Positions 17,212 through 26,347 of a DNA stretch of 64,000 nt are shown one piece after another. The notes beneath the pieces are model-generated. The model was not told where the DNA came from. It made no database searches and saw only the letters and a program-made list of their open reading frames with translations. The DNA is taken from positions 86,392 to 150,391 of the forward strand of contig NZ_JAWDKA010000006.1 in NCBI RefSeq assembly GCF_032714615.1. The letters run 5' to 3'. Positions within the stretch are counted from its first letter, which is position 1. The number at the start of each line of letters is the position of its first letter. The translations under genes were made by a program, and so were the position numbers. Source of the DNA: Methanorbis furvi. Lineage in GTDB: Archaea; Halobacteriota; Methanomicrobia; Methanomicrobiales; Methanocorpusculaceae.

Positions 17212-20200
17212 ATGCGATTTATTTGTTTCGATATGGATAGTTCTACGGCTGGAACGAAGCTCAGGCGTAGGGTTGTGCTGACTGTTTTGATGCTTGTTTT
17301 CTGCTGTGTGCTGATGGCGGGAGCTGTGAGTGCGGGGGATACGGATTACTGGGTTAGTCCGGATGGTAAGGGTGGTGGTGAAACTGAAAGTGATCCTACG
17401 AATCTTCAAGATGCCCTGACGACGATTTATAATGCTGCATCTGCATCTTCTGTGACGTACACTATACACATGTCAGGGGGTGAGTACAACTTCAGGACTA
17501 GCGGATTGAATTACATCATGATAAATCAAACCAAGTATCAGAATCTGATTCTTGTTGGTGATGGGCCAGGCACAGTAGATGTGCGAAGTCAGATCTTTAT
17601 TAATGGTGGATCCAACAAAAATTTTGGACCGGAAACCTTAGCTTTCAAAAATATTACCTTCAATCTCTCTGCCCCTGAGTACGGAAAAACGATTTCAAGT
17701 GATAGCAAGAATGGTAGTGTGGTCCTGAGCAACCTGTCTGGTTCGATTGTTTTCGGTGCTACTGGTGGCACTGATGCGACGCGCTATGGACACAACGTCC
17801 TCGTTGAAAATTGTACTTTTCTGGGTAACCACACAGTAGGGCAGGATACCAAAAATCTAACATACGGTATTCTGTCGCTCTCAGGCTCTGGACCTAAGAA
17901 TGTCACCGTTATTTCTTCAACGTTTACGGGAGGATTCACTGGTATTTCTTTCTACGGTGAAGGTCTGACCGTTATATCCTCTGAGATTTCCGGGACGGGG
18001 GAAGGAGGCATTAATATTGCAGAAAATCAAGGGATAAATGTCATTATTTCTGATTCGAATATTAGCTCAAGAGAATACGCGGTTCGTACATCCAAAAATA
18101 TCACGATCGACAACAGTACTCTTTCCTCCTCTCTTGATAAAAGTGGTACAGTATTTTTGCGTAATACTGGTGGTGATGTGTTGATTCGAGATAGTATCCT
18201 GCTCGGTTCTACATTGATCTACTTTGACCCTGTTAAGACTCCGTTGTATAAACCCACCTCATTCGCTGCTCCAAATAATTTCTGGGGAACAGCGGGGGGA
18301 GTTGCAAAAAATCCTACCGGGGATGGTATCTTTGGTGGCAATGCAGCCTCATATCCAGACAGAACATCTGTACTTCCTTACTATACTGCTCTGAATAATG
18401 ATGGGACGATTAATAAGAGCAGCCTGAGTACAACGATACCTCTGACTCCGGGCACAACTCTTCCGGGCGTTGCGTGGACCGATAATGGCAACGGTAGCTG
18501 GAATCTGACTCTTAGTGATGCTGCCTCTGGTACTGCCGGCTCACCAAAAAATTATCAGATTACAACGTCATTCATCTTTGATCGAATCTCAATCGACGCA
18601 AAATACGTCCGCATTGACGGTGCCAATGTTCCGCTTACGCTGAAAACAACAATAGCTGATTCGTACAATGTTCCGTTTTTGGTTTCGAAAGAAAATGTAG
18701 TTCTTGAAAATCTCAATATCACTGCAGTTACCCCTAATGGAAAACTCAATACCTGGGGTATTGTTCAGTTTGGTGCCAACGCCAAAAATGGTATTCTGAA
18801 AAACAGTATTATTGATGCCAGTGCGGTTACGGAGACAGACGGAACTGCAGTGGTGAATCTTTATGCAGAGAACACTACCGTGGAAAGCTGTGTCCTTTAT
18901 GCAGCTAACTCTGTGAACAGCAGCAGTCAGTGTATTTTTGTACACAAAGATGAATGCAAGGTGATAAACAACAGACTGTACCCAGGAAAATCACTTGCTG
19001 AACCAAAGACAAAGACGGTAGATGGTTCAATATATTATAGGACTACTTCAAGCAGTGCCGGAGTTCGGTTGATTCATGGGGTAACTGATACCCTCATCAC
19101 AGACAATTTAATCGTTAGTGATCATGGTGCATCTGACGCTACCCGGAACAGTGGAATTTCATTCGATGGCACGAGTGGTTCTACGATTACCCTTACGGTC
19201 ACGAACAACACCTTTGACCTTTCAACCAAAGTAAAGACAGTGAATACGAATTACAAAGGCTTGAACGGCATGACGCTCGTCGGCGGAGGATATGGAACCG
19301 TCTTCTATCTGAACCCGGACACAGCACCCACTATCATTCTGAAGATGGACAACAACACAGTGAAAGGCGCTGCATATCTTGTTGATGCAGACAATGAATC
19401 CAGCATTCAGTCCATTACTCTGAAAGGTACGATTTACAATAATGACTTCTCTGGTATAGGCACCGGTAAAGATATTATTGTCAATAACTCCAATAAAGAA
19501 AATTTCCTTGTCTATACGGATTTGAAATTTAATATCACGCCGACAGATGGTAAGAACATCAAAGGTGGAAATTATCTTTCAGGCAACTGGTGGGGAACAT
19601 GGTCCTCTGTCAAAAAGAGCACCACCGGCTACCTGACCTATGCCAACGCCGCTGAGGCAAAAGCCGCAGGGCTTCCGGTCGCTGACCTTGCCCCACTCGT
19701 CAGCGTGGGAACTCCGACCGGAACAATCAAGATCACCGGCAATTTGTCCGTTGAAAACAAAAACAGCGCTCCCACACTCCTTACTGCCACGTTCAGCGAC
19801 GGAACTCTGGCAACCAATGCGGTATGGACTGTCGAACCTACAGGCGTTATCACACTGTCCGGAACTTCCGGATCTTCTGTGTCCTACACTCCGCTAAAAG
19901 TCGGCAATGCCACGGTAACGGCAACTGCCGATGTGGGTGGTAGTCAGGTCACGACGTCTGTTATCATCACAGTGTACGAAAAGGCAGAGCCGCATATTCC
20001 GATCGCAGAACCAACGAAGAAAGAGAATGGCGAGACTGTTATAACATCCCTTGCTGGCGGCAGTCCGATTGAAGTTCCTGCAGGCAATCCAAACATCGCT
20101 GTTATCGAGGATACGTCCTCCGGTACAACGATGATAGTGTTCTTCAAGGAACCCCAAACAACAGGGACTCATGCCTCTGTGGAAGGAAATGTAACCGAAG

Positions 20201-21153
20201 TTGTCGTTGCCTACAAGGAATCTCAGGCTGTTCCTCCGGCATCTGGAGACAAAATGCCGACCAGTGTGAAGTATCAGCTGAACCTGAGTCTGGAGAATGT
20301 AACCACCATACTGCCAACAATTAACCCTGCCTTTAACACCACAGTCGCAGGAAAAATTCCTGCAGGATACGCTGCCGCTGCCATGATCACTGCTGAAGGC
20401 GATCTGGACCAGATCAATTACAATCTCAGCAAGTCCGGATATACCATTGAAGTAACCTTCATCGTTCCAAAATCCTGGATTGATCAGATGGGCGGCAGTA
20501 AGAGTCCGAAGATCAAAGGATATCACATCAAAGGAGATTTGGTTGAGGAAGTTCCTCTTGGCGATATCAGTCCAACCGATGACGGAAACTACTTCCGTGT
20601 CACGTTGAAAGGAAAATCCTTCTCGAACTATGTTATGGCCGGATCTACTGCAAGTCCAGGTCCGAACCCGGGACCCCAGCCTGTTCCCTCATCCAGCTCC
20701 TCTGACGGCAACATGGAGGACGCCTTCCGCGTCCTCTTCGACACAAATGGCGGCAGCTTCGTACAGCCGGCAACCGGCCTCTCCTATGGTGACCGTGTGC
20801 CGGAACCGGGCACGCCAACGAAGGACGGTTATGTCTTTGGCGGCTGGTACAAGGATGAGGCGATGAACATTCTCTGGATCTTCAAAGAAGATGCTCTTCC
20901 GGGCGACATGACGTTGTATGCGAAATGGATCTCGGGCAGCACTGTCACAGCCACTTCCCCGAAGAGTGACTCAGCCACACAGCCGGTCGCCGCAGCAATG
21001 CAGCAGCAGACCACCTCTTCAACGCAGAGCACAGCGTCGTCTCCGACAACACCTGCCGGCATTTCGCCGACTATGACACAGGCACCCGCTCCGGTACTTG
21101 GTATGCTGGTCGGTCTGCTTGCGGCGGGAATCTTCCTCAGAAGGAGAGAGTGA
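17212..21153 (+). CDS. Giant secreted surface protein, beta-helix, Ig-like and InlB-type repeats
   Basis: About 1313 residues from the ATG at 17212, which is conserved in the paralogue; a GTG at 17197 would add five residues. A signal peptide (LRRRVVLTVLMLVFCCVLMAGAVSA) leads the chain. Residues about 50-820 are rich in Asn, Thr, Ser and short hydrophobic strands (VLVENCTFLGNH, NVTVISSTFTGG), the pattern of a right-handed parallel beta-helix as in pectate-lyase-like surface proteins. An Ig-like (Big_2) domain spans about 830-922. An InlB/Listeria-Bacteroides repeat (FDTNGGSF ... GYVFGGWYKDE ... LYAKWIS) is at about 1171-1242. A Ser/Thr/Gln linker precedes a C-terminal anchor: TMTQAPAPVLG, a hydrophobic helix, then RRRE, a PGF-CTERM-like tripartite signal. 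Many Asn-X-Ser/Thr sequons make it a likely AglB substrate. Probable cell-surface adhesin or sheath protein. Confidence 0.85.
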   Translation: MRFICFDMDSSTAGTKLRRRVVLTVLMLVFCCVLMAGAVSAGDTDYWVSPDGKGGGETESDPTNLQDALTTIYNAASASSVTYTIHMSGGEYNFRTSGLNYIMINQTKYQNLILVGDGPGTVDVRSQIFINGGSNKNFGPETLAFKNITFNLSAPEYGKTISSDSKNGSVVLSNLSGSIVFGATGGTDATRYGHNVLVENCTFLGNHTVGQDTKNLTYGILSLSGSGPKNVTVISSTFTGGFTGISFYGEGLTVISSEISGTGEGGINIAENQGINVIISDSNISSREYAVRTSKNITIDNSTLSSSLDKSGTVFLRNTGGDVLIRDSILLGSTLIYFDPVKTPLYKPTSFAAPNNFWGTAGGVAKNPTGDGIFGGNAASYPDRTSVLPYYTALNNDGTINKSSLSTTIPLTPGTTLPGVAWTDNGNGSWNLTLSDAASGTAGSPKNYQITTSFIFDRISIDAKYVRIDGANVPLTLKTTIADSYNVPFLVSKENVVLENLNITAVTPNGKLNTWGIVQFGANAKNGILKNSIIDASAVTETDGTAVVNLYAENTTVESCVLYAANSVNSSSQCIFVHKDECKVINNRLYPGKSLAEPKTKTVDGSIYYRTTSSSAGVRLIHGVTDTLITDNLIVSDHGASDATRNSGISFDGTSGSTITLTVTNNTFDLSTKVKTVNTNYKGLNGMTLVGGGYGTVFYLNPDTAPTIILKMDNNTVKGAAYLVDADNESSIQSITLKGTIYNNDFSGIGTGKDIIVNNSNKENFLVYTDLKFNITPTDGKNIKGGNYLSGNWWGTWSSVKKSTTGYLTYANAAEAKAAGLPVADLAPLVSVGTPTGTIKITGNLSVENKNSAPTLLTATFSDGTLATNAVWTVEPTGVITLSGTSGSSVSYTPLKVGNATVTATADVGGSQVTTSVIITVYEKAEPHIPIAEPTKKENGETVITSLAGGSPIEVPAGNPNIAVIEDTSSGTTMIVFFKEPQTTGTHASVEGNVTEVVVAYKESQAVPPASGDKMPTSVKYQLNLSLENVTTILPTINPAFNTTVAGKIPAGYAAAAMITAEGDLDQINYNLSKSGYTIEVTFIVPKSWIDQMGGSKSPKIKGYHIKGDLVEEVPLGDISPTDDGNYFRVTLKGKSFSNYVMAGSTASPGPNPGPQPVPSSSSSDGNMEDAFRVLFDTNGGSFVQPATGLSYGDRVPEPGTPTKDGYVFGGWYKDEAMNILWIFKEDALPGDMTLYAKWISGSTVTATSPKSDSATQPVAAAMQQQTTSSTQSTASSPTTPAGISPTMTQAPAPVLGMLVGLLAAGIFLRRRE

Positions 21154-21192
21154 GTACTCTCATCATCCGCTGCGTTCGAGCCGCAGGCGAGT
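21072..21192 (+). repeat. Anchor-coding tail repeat, copy inside the surface gene
   Basis: The last codons of the surface gene, starting ATGACACAGGCACCCGC, and the following sequence through GTGAGTACTCTCATCATCCG are repeated almost exactly at 21273-21392. Confidence 0.8.
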
Positions 21193-21212
21193 GAATCCGA
21201 GCCGGTTTGATT

Positions 21213-21254
21213 CTGTGGGCTGCTCCGCCCGTTTCGGGCGGGAGCTGCCCACAT
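21213..21254. terminator. Strong GC hairpin between the anchor repeats
   Basis: TGTGGGCTGCTCCGCCCG pairs with CGGGCGGGAGCTGCCCACA around a TTT loop. It is flanked by GATTCT and AGAATC, extending the stem. It lies 60 bp after the surface gene stop and could end transcription or mark the recombination junction of the repeated tail. Confidence 0.55.
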
Positions 21255-21272
21255 TAGAATCGAAGCGGGGCG

Positions 21273-21353
21273 GATGACTCAGGCACCCGCTCCGGTACTT
21301 GGTATGCTGGTCGGTCTGCTTGCGGCGGGAATCTTCCTCAGAAGAAGAGAGTG
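21273..21353 (+). pseudogene. Orphan C-terminal anchor cassette
   Basis: A 26-codon open frame starts with its own ATG and encodes MTQAPAPVLGMLVGLLAAGI followed by FLRRRE. It is the complete anchor (motif, transmembrane helix, basic tail) of the surface proteins without the body. The flanking DNA is also copied from the end of the upstream gene. It may be a remnant of a third surface gene lost by recombination, a donor cassette, or a translated micro-membrane peptide; the first seems most likely. Confidence 0.6.
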
Positions 21354-21679
21354 AGTACTCTCATCATCCGCTGCGTTCGACCTTCATGCGAGTGTGACCC
21401 TGTTTACCGGGGAAACCGGGCATGATGCAGGAGCGGCATGCGAGTAAGAAAATAAATTATTTTTTTTTCAAAGAGTTTTTTTGATGTATTTTGATGGTAT
21501 AATTACGGCTTCAGATTTTCCGATTTTTTGTTTGTTTTTGGTTTGCGGGATTTGGTTAGGGTTGTTTTGTGGCTGCGGGTGTTCTGAGCAGTTCGGGTTT
21601 TATTTTGTGCGGTATTCCCTAGGTATTTCCTTTATGTTTTTTGTATATTTTTTATTTTTTCATTATTTTTTGTTCTGTT

Positions 21680-21782
21680 CGGATATGTTGATATAGGTGG
21701 GAGTGCTAATGTTATGGTTATCTCTCGGGGGCGTGGGATAGTTATTTCTGGCTGATCTGCTTTTCCGATGTGTGCTGATATT
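21680..21782 (+). promoter_or_regulatory. Second copy of the surface-gene leader
   Basis: GGATATGTTGATATAGGTGG is followed by GAGTGCTA and an ATG at 21709 opening MLWLSLGGVG with TAG at 21739-21741. The upstream GGTATTCC(T/C)TAGGTATTTC segment is shared with 17029-17048. Position relative to the main ATG (21783) is about the same as in the first copy. Confidence 0.45.
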
Positions 21783-24700
21783 ATGCGACTTACGAGTTTA
21801 GATACGGATAGTTCTACGGCTGGAACGAAGTTCAGGCGTAGGGTCGGGCTGACGATTTTGGTATTGATTTGCAGCTGTGTGCTTATGGCGGGAGCTGTGA
21901 GTGCGGCGGAACCAATTGATGGTGTTGCGTATGTGGAAAATTCTTTGGTGACTGATCCTGGGAACAATTATACTACGCTGAATGATGCTGTGAAGGCTGC
22001 CAATGCGGCGACCTCCGAAATCACGAAGATTGTTCTCAAAGCTGGGGATCATTATTCCGGTGGCGTCCAAACTATCGACTCTAATTTGGTGGCTGAGCAG
22101 ATAGAGATAAAACGCAAAGATCTGATAATCACTGGTGAAGGAGCTATTGGTGCGGACGATTTCTATCCTTCGGTGCTTTATTGCCATAATGAGACTGAGG
22201 CTAATTCGATGGCTCGTGGGCTGGACATAGCTTCTGGTGCGACCGATGTGACTCTCAAAAATTTCAGTATTGTTGTGAGTGATAAATCACTGTATGGAGC
22301 AGTTATTGCGGCGTATGCAAACGATTTTGTTATGGAAAATTGTACGGTTGACCTGAAAGGAAATATTGGTGAGAGCAAATACATTTTCGATGCAGCCTCT
22401 TTGAATGCTGGTGGAACCCACATCATTCGAAACAACATTTTCCGCTCCGAGACAACCAAGACGGCGTGGACCGTTTATGCTGGTAACTACAAAGTTCAAC
22501 GTACTGGTTTGCTCACTTTTACCAATAATACCATTATCGGTAATTTCACCTATGGTCTCAATCAGATTGTCGGAAATTATATCATCACTAACAATAACTT
22601 TTCCCTTGATTCAGGTAGTTTCGCTGGTATCAGAATTGTGGTGACTGACAATGAGAGCACGGGTGCTGTGTACTCGTACAGAAATATCACCAACAATATC
22701 TTCGGAGCTAATCTGCCAACAGCCGTCCATATTTATCCGATGAATATTACTAAGACAGAGCCAAAAGTCTTCATACCTGTCACGATGTACGATAATATGA
22801 TCCCTTCCATCACTGGAAATCAGATTAAGAACACGTCAGGTTACATTGTTGATATCAGCCTCGTGAGATTCGCGGACTATTTTGCGGAATTAACATCGAT
22901 ACCTCAGATATCAACAAATACGAATATCCACTCGGGTGGTGGGGTTCCAATCATATTATCCGCAGACAAAACACATCGTTATCTCGCCCCTGCCGACGGC
23001 ACAACCATGCCGCTGGTTCCGGGTGTTAATCTGTCTGGTGTAACGTGGACTGGTGACGACACAAGCGGATACACGCTTACGATCAGCAAAGACGGCACGT
23101 ATAAGCTGATGAGTGATGTTACGCTTACTGAGATGTCGGTGATCCAAAATGTGGTCACACTCGATCTGAACGGACACACTATGTCTACTATTTCGGATAT
23201 GCACAGCGGAGCCAATGGATCTAAGGACAACACCGCACTGCTTCAGAATTTGGGAACACTGATAATTACTGACAGTAGTTCCGGCAAACCCGGAAAACTG
23301 GAGGTGATGGCGATAAACAATGCGGCTTGGAACTCTGCGTCCGCTGTTATCTCGAATGGAGGAACACTCACCATTGCGGGAGGAAACATTGTGCATAAGG
23401 GAGGGACAGATATGTCCTATGCCATCGACAGCCTATCTGGAAGTTCTAACGTGAATCTCACAGTGAATGGCGGGACTCTCAGATCTGAAAAATATGTTAC
23501 CATCCGTGCGTTTGCAAACTCACCTGCTGTATGGTCCAATATCACGATAACTGGAGGAGAACTCATCGGAGCAAAACGGGTTGTCTGTATTCAGGAGCCG
23601 AGCAGTACAGTGGATAGTTTAAGTTATCTGAATATCACCGGCGGAACCTTCAAGCTTGATAATACCAGCGATACAGCAGTTCCGCAGCAGGGAATTGTTG
23701 TCTTTGAGCACTATAAAAATGGTACCGGACTTTTCGCTGATATTTCCGGCGGAACCTTTGAGGCCGATCCGATTTGGGGTATGATCACCTTCGGTGATGA
23801 TAGTCCTAAAGGGGGTGACGGTAAAAATACGACAGTACGCGTCACTGGCGGAACGTTCACATATGGTGGGTCTAAAAAAGCAGTCTACAATGTAACTGGT
23901 GCATCCAATACACCTGACAAGACAAGTAATGTAAGAATCCTCATGGGCGGATTCTACTTACAGGACGTGACTGAGTTCTGTGCCCCTGGCTACGCTACAT
24001 CCACAATCCAGATGAATGGGAAGGGCTACTATGCTGTAGTCAAAGGTGTCGCCCCAAGTATCGCCAAGGACACTGTAACAACAACCGGCGACGGTCAAGC
24101 CACTGTAAAATTATCCGAGAATGAGGGAACCTATGATTCTACAACCAACACAGCGAGCCTGTCTGCCGGTCAGGGAGTAACGTTGAATATCACCTTCGAC
24201 GGAACTCAAACCGGTGATATTTCGAGTGGTATATCCGGTCCCGTTGCGTCGATGGAAGTGGTCTATAAGGATTTAGAGCTGGATACTGGCAAGACCGTAA
24301 CTGTAGATGTTCCTCTGACATCTAACGATCCGGCAAAAATTACTCAGATACTTCCAACACTCATCTCACCACCAGAAAGCACGATAACCAATGTGGACAA
24401 CTCGCTCAAAGGTCAGTATACCAACATTGTACTCTATGCACTCGTTGAGGCTTCTTCAAGCAATATGGCGGCTTTCAACGCTGCAATTCCCAGTGGCGGC
24501 ATGACCCTTACCTTCAAAATTCCCGCATCAGTACTTGGTGAGAGTCCCACATTCCTCATTGCACACTTTGGTGAAAATGGCGTATTGAAGGAAGTACTTA
24601 CACCCTCCAGCGCAGTAAAAGAAGGAGATGTATGGGTAGTCACAGTAATCGGACATAATTTCTCCGGATACGGAGTGTTTACCGGTAATAAAATATCCAA

Positions 24701-25202
24701 TCAGGGCGGCAGTGGCATACCAGTCAATCCACCAGTTTACAGTTCCTCTGACGGCAACATGGAGAACGCCTTCCGTGTCCTCTTCGACACAAATGGCGGC
24801 AGCTTCGTACAGCCGGCAACCGGTCTCTCCTATGGTGACCGTGTGCCGGAACCGGGCACGCCAACGAAGGACGGTTACGTCTTTGGCGGCTGGTACAAGG
24901 ATGAAGCGCTGAACATTCTCTGGATCTTTAAGGAGGACGCTCTTCCGGGCGACATGACGTTGTATGCGAAGTGGATCTCAGGCAGCACTGTCACAGCAAG
25001 TTCCCCGAAGAGTGACTCGGCCATGCAGCCAGTTGCCGCAGCAATGCAGCAGCAGACCACCTCTGCGACCGCGGCTGTTTCATCCGCGGCGACAACTTCG
25101 CCTGCCGGCATTTCGCCGACTATGACCCAGGCTCCTGCACCTGTTGTTGGTATGCTGGTTGGTCTGCTTGCGGCGGGAATCTTCCTCAGAAGAAAAATCT
25201 AA
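21783..25202 (+). CDS. Giant secreted surface protein, paralogue of the 17-kb gene
   Basis: About 1139 residues. The signal peptide region (DSSTAGTKFRRRVGLTILVL, ending AVSA) is almost the same as in the upstream paralogue. The middle differs: residues about 35-400 form one Asn/Thr-rich beta-helix region. Residues about 430-720 contain repeated GGTL/GGTF turns (NGGTLTIAGGNIVH, ITGGTFKL, VTGGTFTYGG), another beta-solenoid style. An InlB-type repeat follows at about 995-1067, nearly identical to the paralogue in DNA and protein. It is followed by PAGISPTMTQAPAPVVG, a hydrophobic helix and RRKI. A beta-helix/InlB protein of this kind is expected to be exported, glycosylated and membrane-anchored. 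Identical ends and unlike middles indicate domain shuffling or gene conversion. Confidence 0.85.
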   Translation: MRLTSLDTDSSTAGTKFRRRVGLTILVLICSCVLMAGAVSAAEPIDGVAYVENSLVTDPGNNYTTLNDAVKAANAATSEITKIVLKAGDHYSGGVQTIDSNLVAEQIEIKRKDLIITGEGAIGADDFYPSVLYCHNETEANSMARGLDIASGATDVTLKNFSIVVSDKSLYGAVIAAYANDFVMENCTVDLKGNIGESKYIFDAASLNAGGTHIIRNNIFRSETTKTAWTVYAGNYKVQRTGLLTFTNNTIIGNFTYGLNQIVGNYIITNNNFSLDSGSFAGIRIVVTDNESTGAVYSYRNITNNIFGANLPTAVHIYPMNITKTEPKVFIPVTMYDNMIPSITGNQIKNTSGYIVDISLVRFADYFAELTSIPQISTNTNIHSGGGVPIILSADKTHRYLAPADGTTMPLVPGVNLSGVTWTGDDTSGYTLTISKDGTYKLMSDVTLTEMSVIQNVVTLDLNGHTMSTISDMHSGANGSKDNTALLQNLGTLIITDSSSGKPGKLEVMAINNAAWNSASAVISNGGTLTIAGGNIVHKGGTDMSYAIDSLSGSSNVNLTVNGGTLRSEKYVTIRAFANSPAVWSNITITGGELIGAKRVVCIQEPSSTVDSLSYLNITGGTFKLDNTSDTAVPQQGIVVFEHYKNGTGLFADISGGTFEADPIWGMITFGDDSPKGGDGKNTTVRVTGGTFTYGGSKKAVYNVTGASNTPDKTSNVRILMGGFYLQDVTEFCAPGYATSTIQMNGKGYYAVVKGVAPSIAKDTVTTTGDGQATVKLSENEGTYDSTTNTASLSAGQGVTLNITFDGTQTGDISSGISGPVASMEVVYKDLELDTGKTVTVDVPLTSNDPAKITQILPTLISPPESTITNVDNSLKGQYTNIVLYALVEASSSNMAAFNAAIPSGGMTLTFKIPASVLGESPTFLIAHFGENGVLKEVLTPSSAVKEGDVWVVTVIGHNFSGYGVFTGNKISNQGGSGIPVNPPVYSSSDGNMENAFRVLFDTNGGSFVQPATGLSYGDRVPEPGTPTKDGYVFGGWYKDEALNILWIFKEDALPGDMTLYAKWISGSTVTASSPKSDSAMQPVAAAMQQQTTSATAAVSSAATTSPAGISPTMTQAPAPVVGMLVGLLAAGIFLRRKI

Positions 25203-25221
25203 ATCTATTTTTTTTTTGAAA

Positions 25222-25375
25222 AAAGTAAGTGAGTCAATGGTGAGTGCGGCCTCGTGTGAAAAGAAAACCGCAAATCCACGCAAATGCGGTTTCTTTTTCT
25301 CATCATGCCCACTCACCACTAACCCGCTTACATTTTTCAGAAAAAAATCGACTAAATCTTTTTGTGAGAGTACAC
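25222..25375. repeat. Imperfect palindrome and 35-bp dispersed repeat
   Basis: ATGGTGAGTGCGG...GAAAAGAAAACCGC faces CGCAAATGCGGTTTC...CCACTCACCACT as an imperfect inverted repeat. Directly after it, positions 25338-25374 (CAGAAAAAAATCGACTAAAT and TTTTTGTGAGAGTAC) recur nearly exactly at 29110-29145. The first part also resembles 11636-11668. Confidence 0.6.
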
Positions 25376-25412
25376 ACAATGTGAAACTCCTATTTTTTTC
25401 AAAAAAAGAAAA

Positions 25413-25637
25413 TTACATGTTTTCCAGAAACTTCTTCAAAGCACTCCAGTCACGAACAGTGAGAATGCCTGCGGCAGTCTGCTTCTCATGATGATTCAGT
25501 TCCTTTGAGTTGTGAATACCATCGGAAAGCTTCGCAATCCGCACCTCAAGAACATCATTATCACCCTCTTTCAAAATCGCAGCAACCTGCTCAAGATATG
25601 CCACAATCTCTGCCTTCTTAGCTGCACTTGTTGTCAT
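25413..25637 (-). CDS. Small helical protein of unknown function
   Basis: 74 residues beginning MTTSAAKKAEIVAYLEQVAA and ending WSALKKFLENM. It looks like a compact three-helix protein with many charged residues and one HNSKELNHHEKQ segment. No signal peptide, membrane helix or cysteine is present. An AT-rich GATTATAACG lies just upstream of the ATG. I recognise no family. It sits between the surface protein and the ABC permease genes but is separated from both. Confidence 0.55.
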   Translation of the reverse strand: MTTSAAKKAEIVAYLEQVAAILKEGDNDVLEVRIAKLSDGIHNSKELNHHEKQTAAGILTVRDWSALKKFLENM

Positions 25638-25686
25638 ACGTTATAATCATCCCTCATGCAATATACACGCTTTGGTCGTAGCACAT

Positions 25687-26346
25687 TCACAGATCAACCT
25701 CCACGTATTTTCTCACCGATATCAGATAAAATGCAAAAATTACCGGCACAGAAACCAAAATCGGCACCCAGCAAAACGATTCCAGCATTCCAAGAAATTC
25801 CGACAGATTTCCATGCAGCGCCAGAACATAAAACATCAGAGAGAACAGCGGCCCGTTAGTCAGAAGAACAAGCATCACCAAAAATATCCACGTAGCTGAC
25901 CTCTCCCCAAAATAATAAATTCCGGCAAGAGCGGCCGAACAACAGATCAGAGCAGCTCCCGAAAAAATCAAAATCCCGGCAAACGGACTCGTGAAAATAT
26001 CTCCCCAAATCTCAAAACCAAAAACCATCATGGCCATGGCAAGAGCTGTTGCAAAAACTGCCGCAGCAGCAGTCAGCACAACCATCTCCAAAAACCGTGC
26101 ACGCACAATCTCCTCTCGTGTCATTGGCAGAGCTGCCGCATACAATCTCCACCTCGTCTTTGAATCCTCATTAATTGCAATAAGCGGAAACGCAGCGCCG
26201 AAAAAGATCAGTATCCCGTATACCGTAATCCACAAACCAATTGCGCTGAAAAACATCAGCAGAATTACCGCAGCCACAATCACCGCCACAGCAAGCAGCG
26301 CTTTTCGCATCATCAGAAAATCCTTCACAAACAATCCCCGCATCAT
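25687..26346 (-). CDS. ABC-2 type exporter permease (third permease)
   Basis: 219 residues with six hydrophobic helices. The N-terminal MRGLFVKDFLMMRKALL and the intracellular loop INEDSKTRWRLYAAALPMTREEIVRARFL match the ABC-2/YhgE-like permeases that pair with YtrB-type ATPases. Two more permeases of the same design lie immediately upstream (start 1 bp after the stop of the previous gene), so the three arose by duplication. It is the last gene of the GntR-ATPase-permease operon. The substrate is unknown; relatives in bacteria respond to cell-envelope stress. Confidence 0.82.
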   Translation of the reverse strand: MMRGLFVKDFLMMRKALLAVAVIVAAVILLMFFSAIGLWITVYGILIFFGAAFPLIAINEDSKTRWRLYAAALPMTREEIVRARFLEMVVLTAAAAVFATALAMAMMVFGFEIWGDIFTSPFAGILIFSGAALICCSAALAGIYYFGERSATWIFLVMLVLLTNGPLFSLMFYVLALHGNLSEFLGMLESFCWVPILVSVPVIFAFYLISVRKYVEVDL

Positions 26347-26347
26347 C

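Noticed and set aside
21273..21353. Orphan anchor frame as a genuine small membrane protein
   Set aside because: Near-exact copy of a gene end including 3' flank; a recombination remnant is more likely, although expression is not excluded.
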